Source: Opitutales bacterium (lineage in GTDB: Bacteria; Verrucomicrobiota; Verrucomicrobiia; Opitutales; Oceanipulchritudinaceae). Taken from it: a DNA stretch of 37,677 bases. Of this stretch, positions 19,101 to 26,561 are shown piece after piece (the first letter of the stretch is position 1; each line of letters begins with the position of its first letter). Where the stretch lies: NCBI GenBank assembly GCA_020831485.1, contig JAFIGG010000034.1:1-37677 (forward strand). The letters run 5' to 3'. A program made the translations under genes and the position numbers. The notes beneath the pieces are model-generated. The model had not been told where the DNA came from, made no database searches, and saw only the letters and a list, made by a program, of their open reading frames with translations.

Positions 19101-19464
19101 TCAGTATTCCTTCAACGACCGCGTGGCAATGCTGCCACAGTGGTTCAGCGGGCTGACTGTTGGTGGTTCCCTGCGTTACGAGGATGAGTTGGGAATCGGC
19201 TTCGGTGTGACGCAGAACGAGTTCGGTGAGAATGTCATCGACCTCAACAATCGTTTCACCGCCAGTTCTGAGATCTTCATTGATGTTTTTGCCCGCTATG
19301 AGTGGGAACTGCGTACCGGCAATCGTATGTCGCTGCAGATGAATATCAAGGACCTCACGAACCACAATGGCCTTATCCCAGTCTACGCCAATCCGGACGG
19401 TAGCAAAGTCTACCGCATCATGGAAGGCCGTCTGGTCAGCATGAGCGCAACGCTTCATTTCTAA
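16102..19464 (+). CDS. TonB-dependent outer membrane receptor (large, carbohydrate-type)
   Basis: A 1120-residue outer membrane receptor. After a signal peptide (LMRKFLLPCSLVAATGLYAQQ) comes FDLSPFTVSAGDQVGY, then a plug domain: TRIRTNLRDVGASLQVVTEEFLQD, TRVRGLAAADLTRDYF and VTVQRGANSTLFGLGSPGGVVN. A long beta-barrel ends in LVSMSATLHF with the expected C-terminal Phe. Its length and the neighbouring sugar-enzyme and LacI/AraC genes suggest uptake of an oligosaccharide or sugar-acid polymer fragment, not iron; the substrate is unknown. No carboxypeptidase-like N-terminal domain and no SusD partner are seen. I chose ATG 16102; ATG 16120 gives a shorter signal peptide, and GTG 16039 would put 21 extra residues ahead. 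Confidence 0.9.
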   Translation: MKPVDLMRKFLLPCSLVAATGLYAQQADPGDDQVFDLSPFTVSAGDQVGYRATQTLAGTRIRTNLRDVGASLQVVTEEFLQDTNATDIAGVLIYTANTEVGGLAGNFYGGQNSRGSIIPELQRDNNSGGVTRVRGLAAADLTRDYFITDIAFDTYNTDAVTVQRGANSTLFGLGSPGGVVNANLIKADFNGNRGRLQFQTDQHGTQRFSLRSHQELIENRWSIFAAGLYSMQKFEQEEAWNKNRRVYLSTLWSPAPNLRIRGSIEYGKRWGAPPRMEPPNDLISPWFAAGKPTVATPQEGGAMWDGTGDIVAGHPNSWYIQPLGDARMGPMTVYSDPTRAGHDALGAQAWITPAWNTVDGTTRAMLSMRDIHTTIRLANQYPDGTSIPAGSAGFFSTGNVSGQLLDRSIFDYRKHLLDGGASQSMTDFRSYILNVEKTWWDDQLGVEVSAHRQDLKEGQFNQLRGSASAIGIGIDMNEFMGVASQDGTFDGDPVPNPNFGRPYIVGRAENALIDRDREDYRLTGFAQLRFNEWIENERLAMILGQLNVTGVASQQEYRANIRYSRDAPALNYPNQFSRPITADMVRVHHYHALPYNTGINPLTANSMSDLRGIAIGPIPFGSERTPYNRAPVNRDYRVWDPDTQTYKTVTTSTNTILHNNGMPSMFFARRDLIKTDSLVLVGQHYMLNDKLVLTGSWRQDDTWTYRTPAAPGFPGYPDARRNINDSNYVISSTPFASGSGQVRSFGFVAHSPEFINRRLPRGTDFSIHYSDSENFQPSGGRRSIYGDALPQITGETEEKGFTISTLEGRLIAKVNWYETGVYNRSFENNAIYAPQSILVGLAQQLTHPTNVANGWTAADAQAVLPPQGVIDLQGVQFDWANADASAFPDPGRTDTQDFVTDGIEIELFYNPTPNWTIMANLAKQETITSNSFPFVSRFLEEFVEPTWINSTFAQSYVINTAGETLAQVATNNIRNNVLRGKAQDGVPTFEQRKWRATISTQYSFNDRVAMLPQWFSGLTVGGSLRYEDELGIGFGVTQNEFGENVIDLNNRFTASSEIFIDVFARYEWELRTGNRMSLQMNIKDLTNHNGLIPVYANPDGSKVYRIMEGRLVSMSATLHF

Positions 19465-19477
19465 AACACTACTCCTT

Positions 19478-19507
19478 GGTTGATCGCTCGAGGAGGGGCG
19501 ATTAACC
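19478..19507 (+). other. Stem-loop after the TonB receptor gene
   Basis: GGTTGATCGC (19478-19487) pairs with GCGATTAACC (19498-19507) through 9 Watson-Crick pairs and one G-T, around a 10-base loop. It lies just before the terminator hairpin and may protect the 3' end of the receptor mRNA. Confidence 0.55.
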
Positions 19508-19529
19508 GAATGATGGAGGCATGGATGCC

Positions 19530-19563
19530 AAGCCGGCTCCCCGCAAGGGGGGCCGGCTTTTCT
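19530..19563 (+). terminator. Rho-independent terminator of the TonB receptor gene
   Basis: A 13-bp stem (19530-19542 with 19547-19559, one G-T pair) with a GCAA tetraloop is followed by a T-rich run (TTTTCT, ending 19563). It separates the receptor from the oxidoreductase gene, so these are probably different transcripts. Confidence 0.9.
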
Positions 19564-19669
19564 ATAAACCAGTAGCAATCTCGCTGATACTTATAGACTT
19601 CCGCATTGTTTTCGATGAATTCAACTCTGGGCTGAAATACCTCTCTGAACTCCTTAAATTCTCATTGTA

Positions 19670-20686
19670 ATGATGCATCGTGCACGCATTTCTAAGCCGA
19701 TTCGTGCGGCTATAATTGGCTATGGTGGCAGCGGCAAATTGGCTCACGCGTATGGGCTGCAGGCTAATAAACAGTTTGAAATCGCCGCGGTTTGCGACCT
19801 TTCCCCGGATAAGCGCAAAGAGGCTGAAACGGACCTCGGATGCCGGACTTACGATGACCTTGCTGGCATGCTGCAGAAGGAACCTCTGGACTTAGTGAGC
19901 ATTATCACGCGGACAGACACCCATTGCGCCTTGACCTGTCAGTGCCTGGAGGCAGGTGTAAACGTTTTGATCACCAAGCCATGGGCTATGGATCGGTCTG
20001 AGGCCGAGCAGATTCTGTCCAGTTGGAAGCGTAGCGGCTGTGAGTTGTTTGCTTGGCTGCCGTCCTATTGGTTCCCCGAATATTTGAAGATCCGGGATTT
20101 GATCCGCGAAGGTGCGATAGGGGATGTATTTCTAATCAGGCGTTACGTCAGTCAATTCTGGCGGCGCAGCGATTGGCAAACCGAGCTGCGCTACGGCGGT
20201 GGCTATTTGCTCAACTGGGGAATGCACATTGTGCAACCGGTGATGGCTTTGGCCGGAAGTCCTGTAAAACGCGTCTTCGGACAGCTTCAGCAGGTACTCA
20301 ATCCGGGCGATGCCGAGGACAATTTTCTGGCCGTTCTCGAATTTGAAAATGGAGTTCGTGGCATTACCGAATTTACCCAGGCAACCGAAGGTCTGCCGAG
20401 TTTTATGATTCAAGGAACTGCGGGGACTATCCTTTCCGATGGCAAGCAGATCCGGGTGTTCCGCAAAAACCCGAGCGAGACCGTGGAATCGGAAGTGAGC
20501 GAGTATGCGGTTGAAGGAAAAATTTATGGCGATGAAGCCGATATCTACCGGGATGTCGCTGCAACTTTGCTGGAAGGTAAGGCCTTCCCGGTTACTCCGA
20601 CCGATGCCTATGAGGGAACTTGCATTATCGATGCAATTCGTGCTTCGCATGACTCCAGACAAGTGATAACTCTGGGCAGGCTTTAA
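19670..20686 (+). CDS. Gfo/Idh/MocA family NAD(P)-dependent oxidoreductase
   Basis: 338 residues. The Rossmann nucleotide-binding start is IRAAIIGYGGSGKLAHAY (11-28). The family EKP motif appears as TKP (102-104), still with the lysine. The C-terminal substrate domain includes GGYLLNWGMHIVQPVMAL, where His of GMH is the likely catalytic residue. Members oxidise or reduce sugars, inositols and sugar acids; the substrate here cannot be told. Two adjacent ATG codons (19670, 19673) are possible starts. The stop TAA shares one base with the next start (TAATG at 20684-20688), so the AraC regulator is translationally coupled. It probably belongs with the enolase-superfamily enzyme in one catabolic route. 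Confidence 0.88.
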   Translation: MMHRARISKPIRAAIIGYGGSGKLAHAYGLQANKQFEIAAVCDLSPDKRKEAETDLGCRTYDDLAGMLQKEPLDLVSIITRTDTHCALTCQCLEAGVNVLITKPWAMDRSEAEQILSSWKRSGCELFAWLPSYWFPEYLKIRDLIREGAIGDVFLIRRYVSQFWRRSDWQTELRYGGGYLLNWGMHIVQPVMALAGSPVKRVFGQLQQVLNPGDAEDNFLAVLEFENGVRGITEFTQATEGLPSFMIQGTAGTILSDGKQIRVFRKNPSETVESEVSEYAVEGKIYGDEADIYRDVAATLLEGKAFPVTPTDAYEGTCIIDAIRASHDSRQVITLGRL

Positions 20687-21516
20687 TGTCCTTCCTTACA
20701 CAGCGTCCGATTCCAGTTCGAATTCCGGAGTGGGGGGTGGTGTTTGCCGAGAGCCGGCACCATCCCGACTTCCGTATGAGCCGGCGTACGGATTTGTTTC
20801 ATAAGTTGCTGTTGGTCAAGGAGGGGGAGTTAAAGCTACTGCAAGAAGGGCAGGCCTCCCGTGTTTTGGCTGCGGATTCAGTCGCCTATGTTCCGGCGGG
20901 AACTGTTCATCAGCTTCAGGATGCCTCCCCAGCCTCGCTGTTGATTCTTTGCCTGAATCCGAATTTTCCTGAATGTCTGGCCAGTTGTCGTCCGGTCTGG
21001 GCCGAGCTTGTCAATGCGTTGCAAGAACCTCTGGCGCCTTCCGGGGTGTTGTTGCAGCGGATTGAAACGGCTTGGCGAAAGGGCATTCGCCAGCAGGGAG
21101 TCGAGGGCGTCTATAGTCCGCTGAGTCTTCAGTTGCAGGCGATGGAGATAATGGTCGCTCTGGTTCGGGCCGCTCATTACCCGCGTAAGACGGATCCGCG
21201 AATGCGCATTCGTCAGCTCCTGCGCTTAATGGAAGAAGAGTACTCTGAAGCCTGGGACATAGAACGTGCGGCAAAAATGGTGAGCATGTCGCGGCGCAGA
21301 TTCTCGGATTATTTTCGTGAAATTGCCGGCCAACCTTTTGTGGAGAAACTCACTCGGATTCGCCTTGAGCGGGCCATGGAGTTCATGCGCTCGGGAGAGT
21401 ATTCCATCGCCGGTTCCGGATTTTCCGCTGGTTTCAACGACCTGTCGCATTTCTACCGCGTTTTCAAGAAGCACCTTAAAAAGACACCTGGGGAGTGGCT
21501 GAAACAGCAGCAGTAG
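20686..21516 (+). CDS. AraC family transcriptional regulator with cupin sensor domain
   Basis: 276 residues. The N-terminal part (about 20-100) has a cupin-like pattern (FHKLLLVKEGELKLLQEGQ, DSVAYVPAGTVHQL), suggesting binding of a small sugar-type ligand. Residues about 185-276 form the double helix-turn-helix: IERAAKMVSMSRRRFSDYF, LTRIRLERAMEFM and FSAGFNDLSHFYRVFKKH, ending TPGEWLKQQQ. It overlaps the oxidoreductase gene by one base and is followed 13 bp later by the enolase-superfamily gene, so it likely controls this operon or the TonB receptor. Confidence 0.92.
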   Translation: MSFLTQRPIPVRIPEWGVVFAESRHHPDFRMSRRTDLFHKLLLVKEGELKLLQEGQASRVLAADSVAYVPAGTVHQLQDASPASLLILCLNPNFPECLASCRPVWAELVNALQEPLAPSGVLLQRIETAWRKGIRQQGVEGVYSPLSLQLQAMEIMVALVRAAHYPRKTDPRMRIRQLLRLMEEEYSEAWDIERAAKMVSMSRRRFSDYFREIAGQPFVEKLTRIRLERAMEFMRSGEYSIAGSGFSAGFNDLSHFYRVFKKHLKKTPGEWLKQQQ

Positions 21517-21529
21517 CAGGGATTTTGAC

Positions 21530-22951
21530 ATGATACAGATTCAAGAGATAGCCATTCACAAGATGGAAATGGAAACCCGCTTTCCCTTTCGCTACGGGAT
21601 CGCTGAAATGCGCCGCCTGCCACACGTTTTTGTCAGGGTCCGGGTGGATATTTCGGGGGTAGAGGTAGTTGGCACCGCGGCGGATCACCTGCCGCCCCGA
21701 TGGTTTAAAAAGGATCCGGACCAGCACCCGCAGGATGAAATTAAGGAGATGTTTGAGGTGATCCGACACGCGGCTAAAGGCGCCGCAGGGCAAAAGGCGG
21801 ACCACGTCTTTGGCTGGTGGCGGAGCGCCTATGCGACCCAGATGGAGTGGGCTACCGAGGTTGGAGTACCGCCTTTGCTGGCCCATTTTGGGGTTACTTT
21901 GGTGGAGCGTGCCCTTATCGAGGCCTCGGCCCGGGCGGCCGGGCAGCACTTTCAGGAACACTTGCTCAGTGGGGGGCTTGGCTTTGATCCAGCCAGCGTT
22001 CACCCTGAGCTGAAGGGCTTTGATTGGCAGGCCACGCTGGGTCGACCTGCCCTTAGACAGGTTTCCCTGCGCCACACAGTTGGGCTGGGAGATCCGGTAT
22101 CCCGGGAAGACATTCTCAGCGAGGAGCGCGTGGATGATGGGCTCCCTCAAGCTTTGGACGAGAGTATTCGTGCCTACGGGTTGACGCACTTCAAAGTAAA
22201 GTTGTGCGGTCAGCTGGACGCGGACCTTGAACGTCTCGCGGCCCTCAACCGTTGTTTTGAGGTTCACTGCAAGTCCGGTTTCCGGCTTTCACTGGATGGT
22301 AACGAGCAGTTTCCGGATATGGCGGCTTTCGCCAAGGATTGGGAGCAGCTCTACCGGGCGGTGCCCATGCTGCGCGAACAGCTGCTATTTGTTGAACAGC
22401 CTGTGCTGCGGACAAATGCTTTGGACGCTGAATCCGGTCGGATAGAGGGCCTGGCAGGGGATCCTGTGGTCATCATTGATGAGTCGGATGCTGGGATTGA
22501 GAGTTTGCCCAAGGCTCTGGAATTGGGGTATCGGGGGTGCAGTCATAAAAATTGTAAAGGCGTTTTCAAAGGCTTGGCCAATCGTTGCTTACTGACGAAA
22601 CGGGAACAGACGGATCCGGATTCGCGGCCGCTCCTCATGAGTGGCGAGGATCTGGCTAACGTCGGTCCCCAGGCGCTGTTGCAGGATTTGTGCGTGCAGG
22701 CAGTGCTTGGAATTGACGATGTGGAACGCAATGGACATCACTATTTTCGCGGCCTGAGTGCCTTCCCCAACGCGCTCAACCAGCGTATCGTCGAGCTACA
22801 CCCGGATCTGTATTTCAGCCACCCTGAGGGCTTCGCCTCACTTCAGTTGCGCGACGGCAAGTTGAGCATTGATTCCGTCAATCGGGCCGCCTTCGGGGTC
22901 GGAGCCGTTTGGGAGCTTGATTTTGCAGAGCTCGACTCAGTCTATGTTTAG
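21530..22951 (+). CDS. Enolase-superfamily (mandelate racemase-like) enzyme
   Basis: 473 residues. Catalytic elements of the enolase superfamily are visible: FKVKLCG (Lys222, Lys224), metal ligands Asp256 (SLDGNEQF), Glu289 (LFVEQPV) and the 317-318 Asp-Glu pair (IIDESDAG). A late Lys region follows, SHKNCKGVFKG (338-348). Such enzymes abstract a proton next to a carboxylate: sugar-acid dehydratases, racemases and cycloisomerases. At 473 residues it is longer than the usual 360-400. The extra length is mostly in a poorly matching region at about 50-175. A weak GCAGGGA box precedes ATG 21530. With the oxidoreductase it suggests sugar-acid breakdown, but I cannot assign the reaction. Confidence 0.85.
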   Translation: MIQIQEIAIHKMEMETRFPFRYGIAEMRRLPHVFVRVRVDISGVEVVGTAADHLPPRWFKKDPDQHPQDEIKEMFEVIRHAAKGAAGQKADHVFGWWRSAYATQMEWATEVGVPPLLAHFGVTLVERALIEASARAAGQHFQEHLLSGGLGFDPASVHPELKGFDWQATLGRPALRQVSLRHTVGLGDPVSREDILSEERVDDGLPQALDESIRAYGLTHFKVKLCGQLDADLERLAALNRCFEVHCKSGFRLSLDGNEQFPDMAAFAKDWEQLYRAVPMLREQLLFVEQPVLRTNALDAESGRIEGLAGDPVVIIDESDAGIESLPKALELGYRGCSHKNCKGVFKGLANRCLLTKREQTDPDSRPLLMSGEDLANVGPQALLQDLCVQAVLGIDDVERNGHHYFRGLSAFPNALNQRIVELHPDLYFSHPEGFASLQLRDGKLSIDSVNRAAFGVGAVWELDFAELDSVYV

Positions 22952-22989
22952 TCCTGAATATAAAGGCTTTAAGGCCCTTCTGACGGTGT

Positions 22990-23037
22990 CAGGTCGACCT
23001 GCCTTGACTTAGCTGATACGGTTGCCTACCTTATAAC
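22990..23037 (+). promoter_or_regulatory. Probable promoter of the lacI-type gene with palindromic operator
   Basis: A perfect 12-bp palindrome CAGGTCGACCTG (22990-23001) with the CG centre common in LacI-family operators abuts a -35-like TTGACT (23003-23008). AT-rich sequence (TTATAACTT) lies further downstream. The -10 is not clear at ideal spacing. The site may give autoregulation by the LacI protein encoded just downstream. Confidence 0.45.
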
Positions 23038-23068
23038 TTAGTCTATTCCACTTCCTCCTCCTATTTAT

Positions 23069-24112
23069 ATGGCAAAAGCTCGCCCATCGTGTAAAACAAT
23101 TGCAGAAGCCGCAGGTGTCAGCAGCATGACGGTTTCCATGGCTTTGCGGGACCACCCGCGAGTGGCTCCCGAGACCAGGGAGCGCATAAAGAAGATCGCC
23201 CGAGACCAGGGTTATACTCCGGATCCAAATTTGACCGAGCTTATGCGCTATCTGCGCAAGCGGAATATCAGCAAAGAAGAACCGGTAATAGCGATCCTGA
23301 ATGGGCGCTCCCAACCTTTGGAGGAGATGGGCCACGATGCCCAGATGATTCGACAAGGTGCTAAAGAGCGTGCGGAGGAGTTGGGATTCCGGACAGAGGA
23401 TTTCTGGCTGCACAAGCCCGGCATGCGCCTGCAGAGGGTCGTGCAAATTTTGGAGGCGAGGGGTATTCGCGGCATTGTGGTGCTTCCGGTCGAGGACTTG
23501 CGTAGCGTGTTTTCGCTTCCTCAGGAAAACTTCATGGGGGTAGCCACCTGTGCGGTCGCGGCAAAGCTAGGTTTCAATCAGGTGCACCCGCACTTTTATC
23601 AGTCGATGCACGTGGGCGTTTCAAATCTGGCTGAAAAGGGTTTCAAGCGCATTGGATTCTGCATCAGTGAGCCCGAAGACGAGCGTTCCAATCACCTTTA
23701 CCAGAGTTACCTTTTTTACTACCAGCGGGGCATTCCGGCAAAGGATCGAATTCCTCCGTTGAACGAAAAGGAGATTACTCGAGAAAAGCTTTTTGCCTGG
23801 CTAAAAAAACACAACCCGGACGTTTTACTGAGTCCGAATGTGGAGCACTACGATTGGCTGCGCGAGGCCGGATGGAAGATCCCTGAAGACATAAGCTTTG
23901 CCGCGCTGGGGCCGGCCACTGAGGAGAAGGGGCGGATTGCTCAGGTTCAGGTTGGCTATCGAAAGATTGGAGCCACGGCTATTGACTTGCTGAAAACCAA
24001 GCTTGCAAACGAACCACTGGGCCCGACGGATAATCCTGCGGTGACCCTGATCCGCGGAGAGTGGCTGGATGGCACCAGTGTGCAGTCCCCGCTGGCTAAG
24101 GTAGTCGGCTAA
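23069..24112 (+). CDS. LacI family transcriptional regulator
   Basis: 347 residues. The N-terminal helix-turn-helix reads CKTIAEAAGVSSMTVSMALRD, followed by the hinge helix region (HPRVAPETRERIKKIARDQGYTPDP) typical of LacI/GalR proteins. A periplasmic-binding-protein-like effector domain runs to about residue 335 (ARGIRGIVVLPVE, GFKRIGFCISE, ISFAALGP). It probably senses a sugar or sugar acid handled by the preceding operon and may also control the TonB receptor. The ATG at 23069 lies about 117 bp after the enolase-superfamily stop and has its own promoter-like sequence. A CCTCCTCC stretch is upstream, but no typical ribosome-binding site. It converges with ispH, leaving only 17 bp between stops and no visible terminator. 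Confidence 0.93.
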   Translation: MAKARPSCKTIAEAAGVSSMTVSMALRDHPRVAPETRERIKKIARDQGYTPDPNLTELMRYLRKRNISKEEPVIAILNGRSQPLEEMGHDAQMIRQGAKERAEELGFRTEDFWLHKPGMRLQRVVQILEARGIRGIVVLPVEDLRSVFSLPQENFMGVATCAVAAKLGFNQVHPHFYQSMHVGVSNLAEKGFKRIGFCISEPEDERSNHLYQSYLFYYQRGIPAKDRIPPLNEKEITREKLFAWLKKHNPDVLLSPNVEHYDWLREAGWKIPEDISFAALGPATEEKGRIAQVQVGYRKIGATAIDLLKTKLANEPLGPTDNPAVTLIRGEWLDGTSVQSPLAKVVG

Positions 24113-24129
24113 GTCCGGATCGGGATTCC

Positions 24130-24993
24130 CTACAGGGCGGCGAGGCGGTTACAGACCGCATCGATCAGGAATTCCGGAGTGGATGCACCTGCGGTGACTC
24201 CGACGGATTGGTATTGGAGGATGGCCTCCTCATCAATTTCGTTCACCGTTTCAATATGGTAGGTGGGTAAGCCTGTTTTACGCGCCAGCAGGGCCAATTT
24301 ACAGGTGTTTGCCGAGTGATGGCCGCCGATTACCACGAAGGCCTGAACACCATGTTCGAACAGGACGGCGATATCTCCCTGACGGTCTTTGGTGGCTCCG
24401 CAAATGGTGTCGAAGACTAGCAGGTTCGGGACCTTTGCCTTGAGGTAGTCGGCAAGACTGTGGAAATCATCGGTAAACATGGTGGTCTGTGAGACCATGA
24501 TCACCTTGTCTCCAAGCTCTGGCAGTTGGTCGATGTCCTCGCGGCTGCGAATCGGGTGCCCACGCCCCTCTGTGTAGCCCATCAGGCCAATGACCTCCGG
24601 GTGCTTGGCATCGCCAAAAATGACGGTGGTGTAACCCTTCTTTGCGTGCAACCGGATCTTGCCGGCCACGATACCCACATCCGGGCAGGTGGCGTCCTTA
24701 AAATCAATGCCCAGGCTTTTCAGGTATTTGCGACGCTCGGGAGAGATGCCGTGAGCACGGACAACCAGCACTGAATTGTCGTCCTTCTCCAGATCGAGCT
24801 GAGTCTGACTGTGGTAGTCGCCGACCTCGCGGATTCCCTCGTCCTGCAAGCGCTCCATCATCTGGCTGTTGTGAATGAGCGGACCGTCGGTGTAAACCGG
24901 TGAGCGGCCTCTGCCAGCGAATTCGCGGGCAATGTTGATGGCTCGTTCGACGCCCCAGCAGAACCCAGCGCTTTGTGCACGAATTACTTTCAT
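24130..24993 (-). CDS. ispH: 4-hydroxy-3-methylbut-2-enyl diphosphate reductase
   Basis: Last step of the MEP isoprenoid pathway, giving IPP and DMAPP. 287 residues with the three cluster-binding cysteines: GFCWGVERA (Cys12), DATCPDVG (about 103) and DTICGATKDRQ (about 198). The His-containing VRAHGISPE and the C-terminal VTAGASTPE family signature are also present. The start at 24993 leaves the conserved N terminus MKVIRAQSAGFCWGV. It has its own likely promoter (TTGACT/TAGATT, minus strand, 25010-25037), so it may be expressed apart from ftsY. Confidence 0.96.
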   Translation of the reverse strand: MKVIRAQSAGFCWGVERAINIAREFAGRGRSPVYTDGPLIHNSQMMERLQDEGIREVGDYHSQTQLDLEKDDNSVLVVRAHGISPERRKYLKSLGIDFKDATCPDVGIVAGKIRLHAKKGYTTVIFGDAKHPEVIGLMGYTEGRGHPIRSREDIDQLPELGDKVIMVSQTTMFTDDFHSLADYLKAKVPNLLVFDTICGATKDRQGDIAVLFEHGVQAFVVIGGHHSANTCKLALLARKTGLPTYHIETVNEIDEEAILQYQSVGVTAGASTPEFLIDAVCNRLAAL

Positions 24994-25009
24994 GGTGATA
25001 AGGATGTCT

Positions 25010-25064
25010 AATCTAGCGGGCTACTGTATGGAGTCAACCCAGTCTCGTTAATCGATTACTGGGT
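25010..25064 (-). promoter_or_regulatory. ispH promoter with adjoining inverted repeat
   Basis: On the minus strand a -35 TTGACT (25032-25037) and -10 TAGATT (25010-25015) are 16 bases apart, upstream of ispH. Immediately before them is a 7-bp inverted repeat ACCCAGT/ACTGGGT (25037-25043/25058-25064) whose loop contains the palindrome TAATCGATTA (25049-25058). The repeat could act as an ftsY terminator-like stem or an operator; no T run follows it. Confidence 0.55.
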
Positions 25065-25095
25065 GGGGTGGTCTCCTTTCACTTGGTTAATCGCC

Positions 25096-26034
25096 CTACC
25101 TTATTTCTTCCTCAATGCCGAACACGGCCCGAGCATAGTCTTTGGCGGAGAAGGGCTGCAGGTCTTCGGCTTTTTCGCCGAGGCCCACGTAGAAGATCGG
25201 CAGTTTGAGTTCGCGGTAGATGCCGGTGACGGCGCCGCCGCGGCTGGTGCCGTCGAGTTTGGTGACGATCAGTCCGGTCAGGCCGAAGGATTCGTGGAAG
25301 ACTCTTGCCTGTTGGATTGAATTGCTGCCGATACTACCGTCGACCACCAGCCAGGCGTGGTGGGGGGCCGATTCGTCGAGCTTGCCCAGTACCCGGCGGA
25401 TCTTTTGCAGCTCCCGCATCAAGTTTTCCTTATTGTGGAGCCGGCCGGCGGTGTCTAGCAGCAGCACATCGCTACCACGGCCTCTGGCGGCCTGGAGAGC
25501 GTCAAAGGCCACCGCCGCTGCGTCGGCCCCGTGCTGACTGGCGATCAGCGGGACATTCAGGCGGTCGCACCATGTGCGAATCTGCTCGTTGGCGGCTGCG
25601 CGGAAGGTATCGCAGGCGGCCACCAGTGGTTGTTTGCCTTGATCCTGAAAGTTTTTGGCGAGTTTGGCGGCGGTGGTGGTTTTGCCACTGCCATTGACTC
25701 CGACCAAGGCGATGATTTCGGGTTTGTGGGTGAGTTGGTCGATGCGGCCTTCGCTGCCCTCCAGCACCCGCTCAAGCACACTTGCGCCAATACGGGCAGC
25801 GTCGAGTCCACGCAGTTCCTTGTCTTTTTTGTATGCTTCGCGCACCGCTTCGAGGATTTCTTCAGTCGTTTCGACCCCAAAGTCGGCGCTGTAAAGCGCT
25901 TCTTCCAACTCATCCAGGGAGCTGGCGTCGATCTTGCGGCCACCGAAGAGGCTGCCTGCCTTGCTGAAGGCCTTGTAGAAAGTGGGCGTGGTCCGCTTCA
26001 GACCATCCTTAAACCGTTGAAACAAAGAAGCCAT
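25096..26034 (-). CDS. ftsY: Signal recognition particle receptor FtsY
   Basis: GTPase that docks SRP-bound ribosomes to the membrane for co-translational insertion. 312 residues: a short amphipathic start (SLFQRFKDGLKRTT), the N domain helices (about 15-105) and the G domain. The G domain has G1 GVNGSGKTTTAAKLA, DTFRAAANEQIRTW, G3 LLDTAGRLHNKENLM and G4 TKLDGTSRGGAV, then the closing FYVGLGEKAEDLQPF. The long acidic A domain of Escherichia coli FtsY is missing, as in many phyla. The region DGSIGSNSIQQAR replaces the common DATTGQNA-type stretch. It lies downstream of ribH-nusB on the same strand, about 95 bp beyond nusB. Confidence 0.95.
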   Translation of the reverse strand: MASLFQRFKDGLKRTTPTFYKAFSKAGSLFGGRKIDASSLDELEEALYSADFGVETTEEILEAVREAYKKDKELRGLDAARIGASVLERVLEGSEGRIDQLTHKPEIIALVGVNGSGKTTTAAKLAKNFQDQGKQPLVAACDTFRAAANEQIRTWCDRLNVPLIASQHGADAAAVAFDALQAARGRGSDVLLLDTAGRLHNKENLMRELQKIRRVLGKLDESAPHHAWLVVDGSIGSNSIQQARVFHESFGLTGLIVTKLDGTSRGGAVTGIYRELKLPIFYVGLGEKAEDLQPFSAKDYARAVFGIEEEIR

Positions 26035-26099
26035 AGTCTGTACCTGATAAATATTGAATCGAGAGGATGCCGCAAAAGACGACCGTCATGGCCACAATT

Positions 26100-26134
26100 G
26101 CCTACCGCCTACCGATTACCGTCCACTGCTCAAA
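26100..26134. repeat. Degenerate heptamer repeat
   Basis: Successive 7-mers GCCTACC, GCCTACC, GATTACC, GTCCACT and GCTCAAA form a short period-7 array just beyond, and partly overlapping the 3' end of, nusB (minus strand). A similar array in the opposite orientation lies at 27193-27240. Confidence 0.6.
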
Positions 26135-26561
26135 CCTCCGCCTGGCGCAGGGGACGATTCAAGGTCAGTTTGTACTGGTCGAGAATTCCGTTGATGAATC
26201 GTTTGGCATCGGGATTGGAAAAGCGTTTCGAGAGGTCGATGGCTTCGTTGATGGAGACGATGGGTGGGATGTCGCGGCGGAAGGCCATTTCATAGATCGC
26301 CAGACGCAGGATGGCCAGGTCGATGCGGGCAACGCGGTCGAAATTCCAGTTCTGGCTGTATTTCTGGATCGTCTTGTCGACCTCCTCCAGGTGTTCGAGC
26401 GCTCCGCGGATCAGTTCCTCTGCAAATTGGTAGGCTTCGCGTGGCTTTTCGCGATCCTTGAAAAAAAGATCAATATCGCGATTGAGGTGCTCCGGCTTGT
26501 TGATGGACCATTGGTAGAGGAACTGCATCGCTGCTGTCCGATTTTCGCGGCGCATGCTCAT
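26130..26561 (-). CDS. nusB: Transcription antitermination protein NusB
   Basis: All-helical RNA-binding antitermination factor that acts with NusE (S10) on rRNA operons. 143 residues from ATG 26561. RRENRTAAMQFLYQW at the N terminus, VARIDLAILRLAIYEM and PPIVSINEAIDLSKRFSNPDAKRFINGILD are strongly diagnostic. The start overlaps the ribH stop in an ATGA (26558-26561). A TTG at 26570 would add three residues. It is the usual ribH-nusB pairing seen in many bacteria. Confidence 0.95.
   Translation of the reverse strand: MSMRRENRTAAMQFLYQWSINKPEHLNRDIDLFFKDREKPREAYQFAEELIRGALEHLEEVDKTIQKYSQNWNFDRVARIDLAILRLAIYEMAFRRDIPPIVSINEAIDLSKRFSNPDAKRFINGILDQYKLTLNRPLRQAEV

Noticed and set aside
24113-24129. 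Search for a terminator between the convergent lacI-type and ispH genes
   Set aside because: Only 17 bases separate the stops and no hairpin with a T run is visible.
25531-26295. Plus-strand open frame of 254 codons opposite ftsY and nusB
   Set aside because: It is antisense to conserved ftsY and nusB motifs and shows no recognisable domain.
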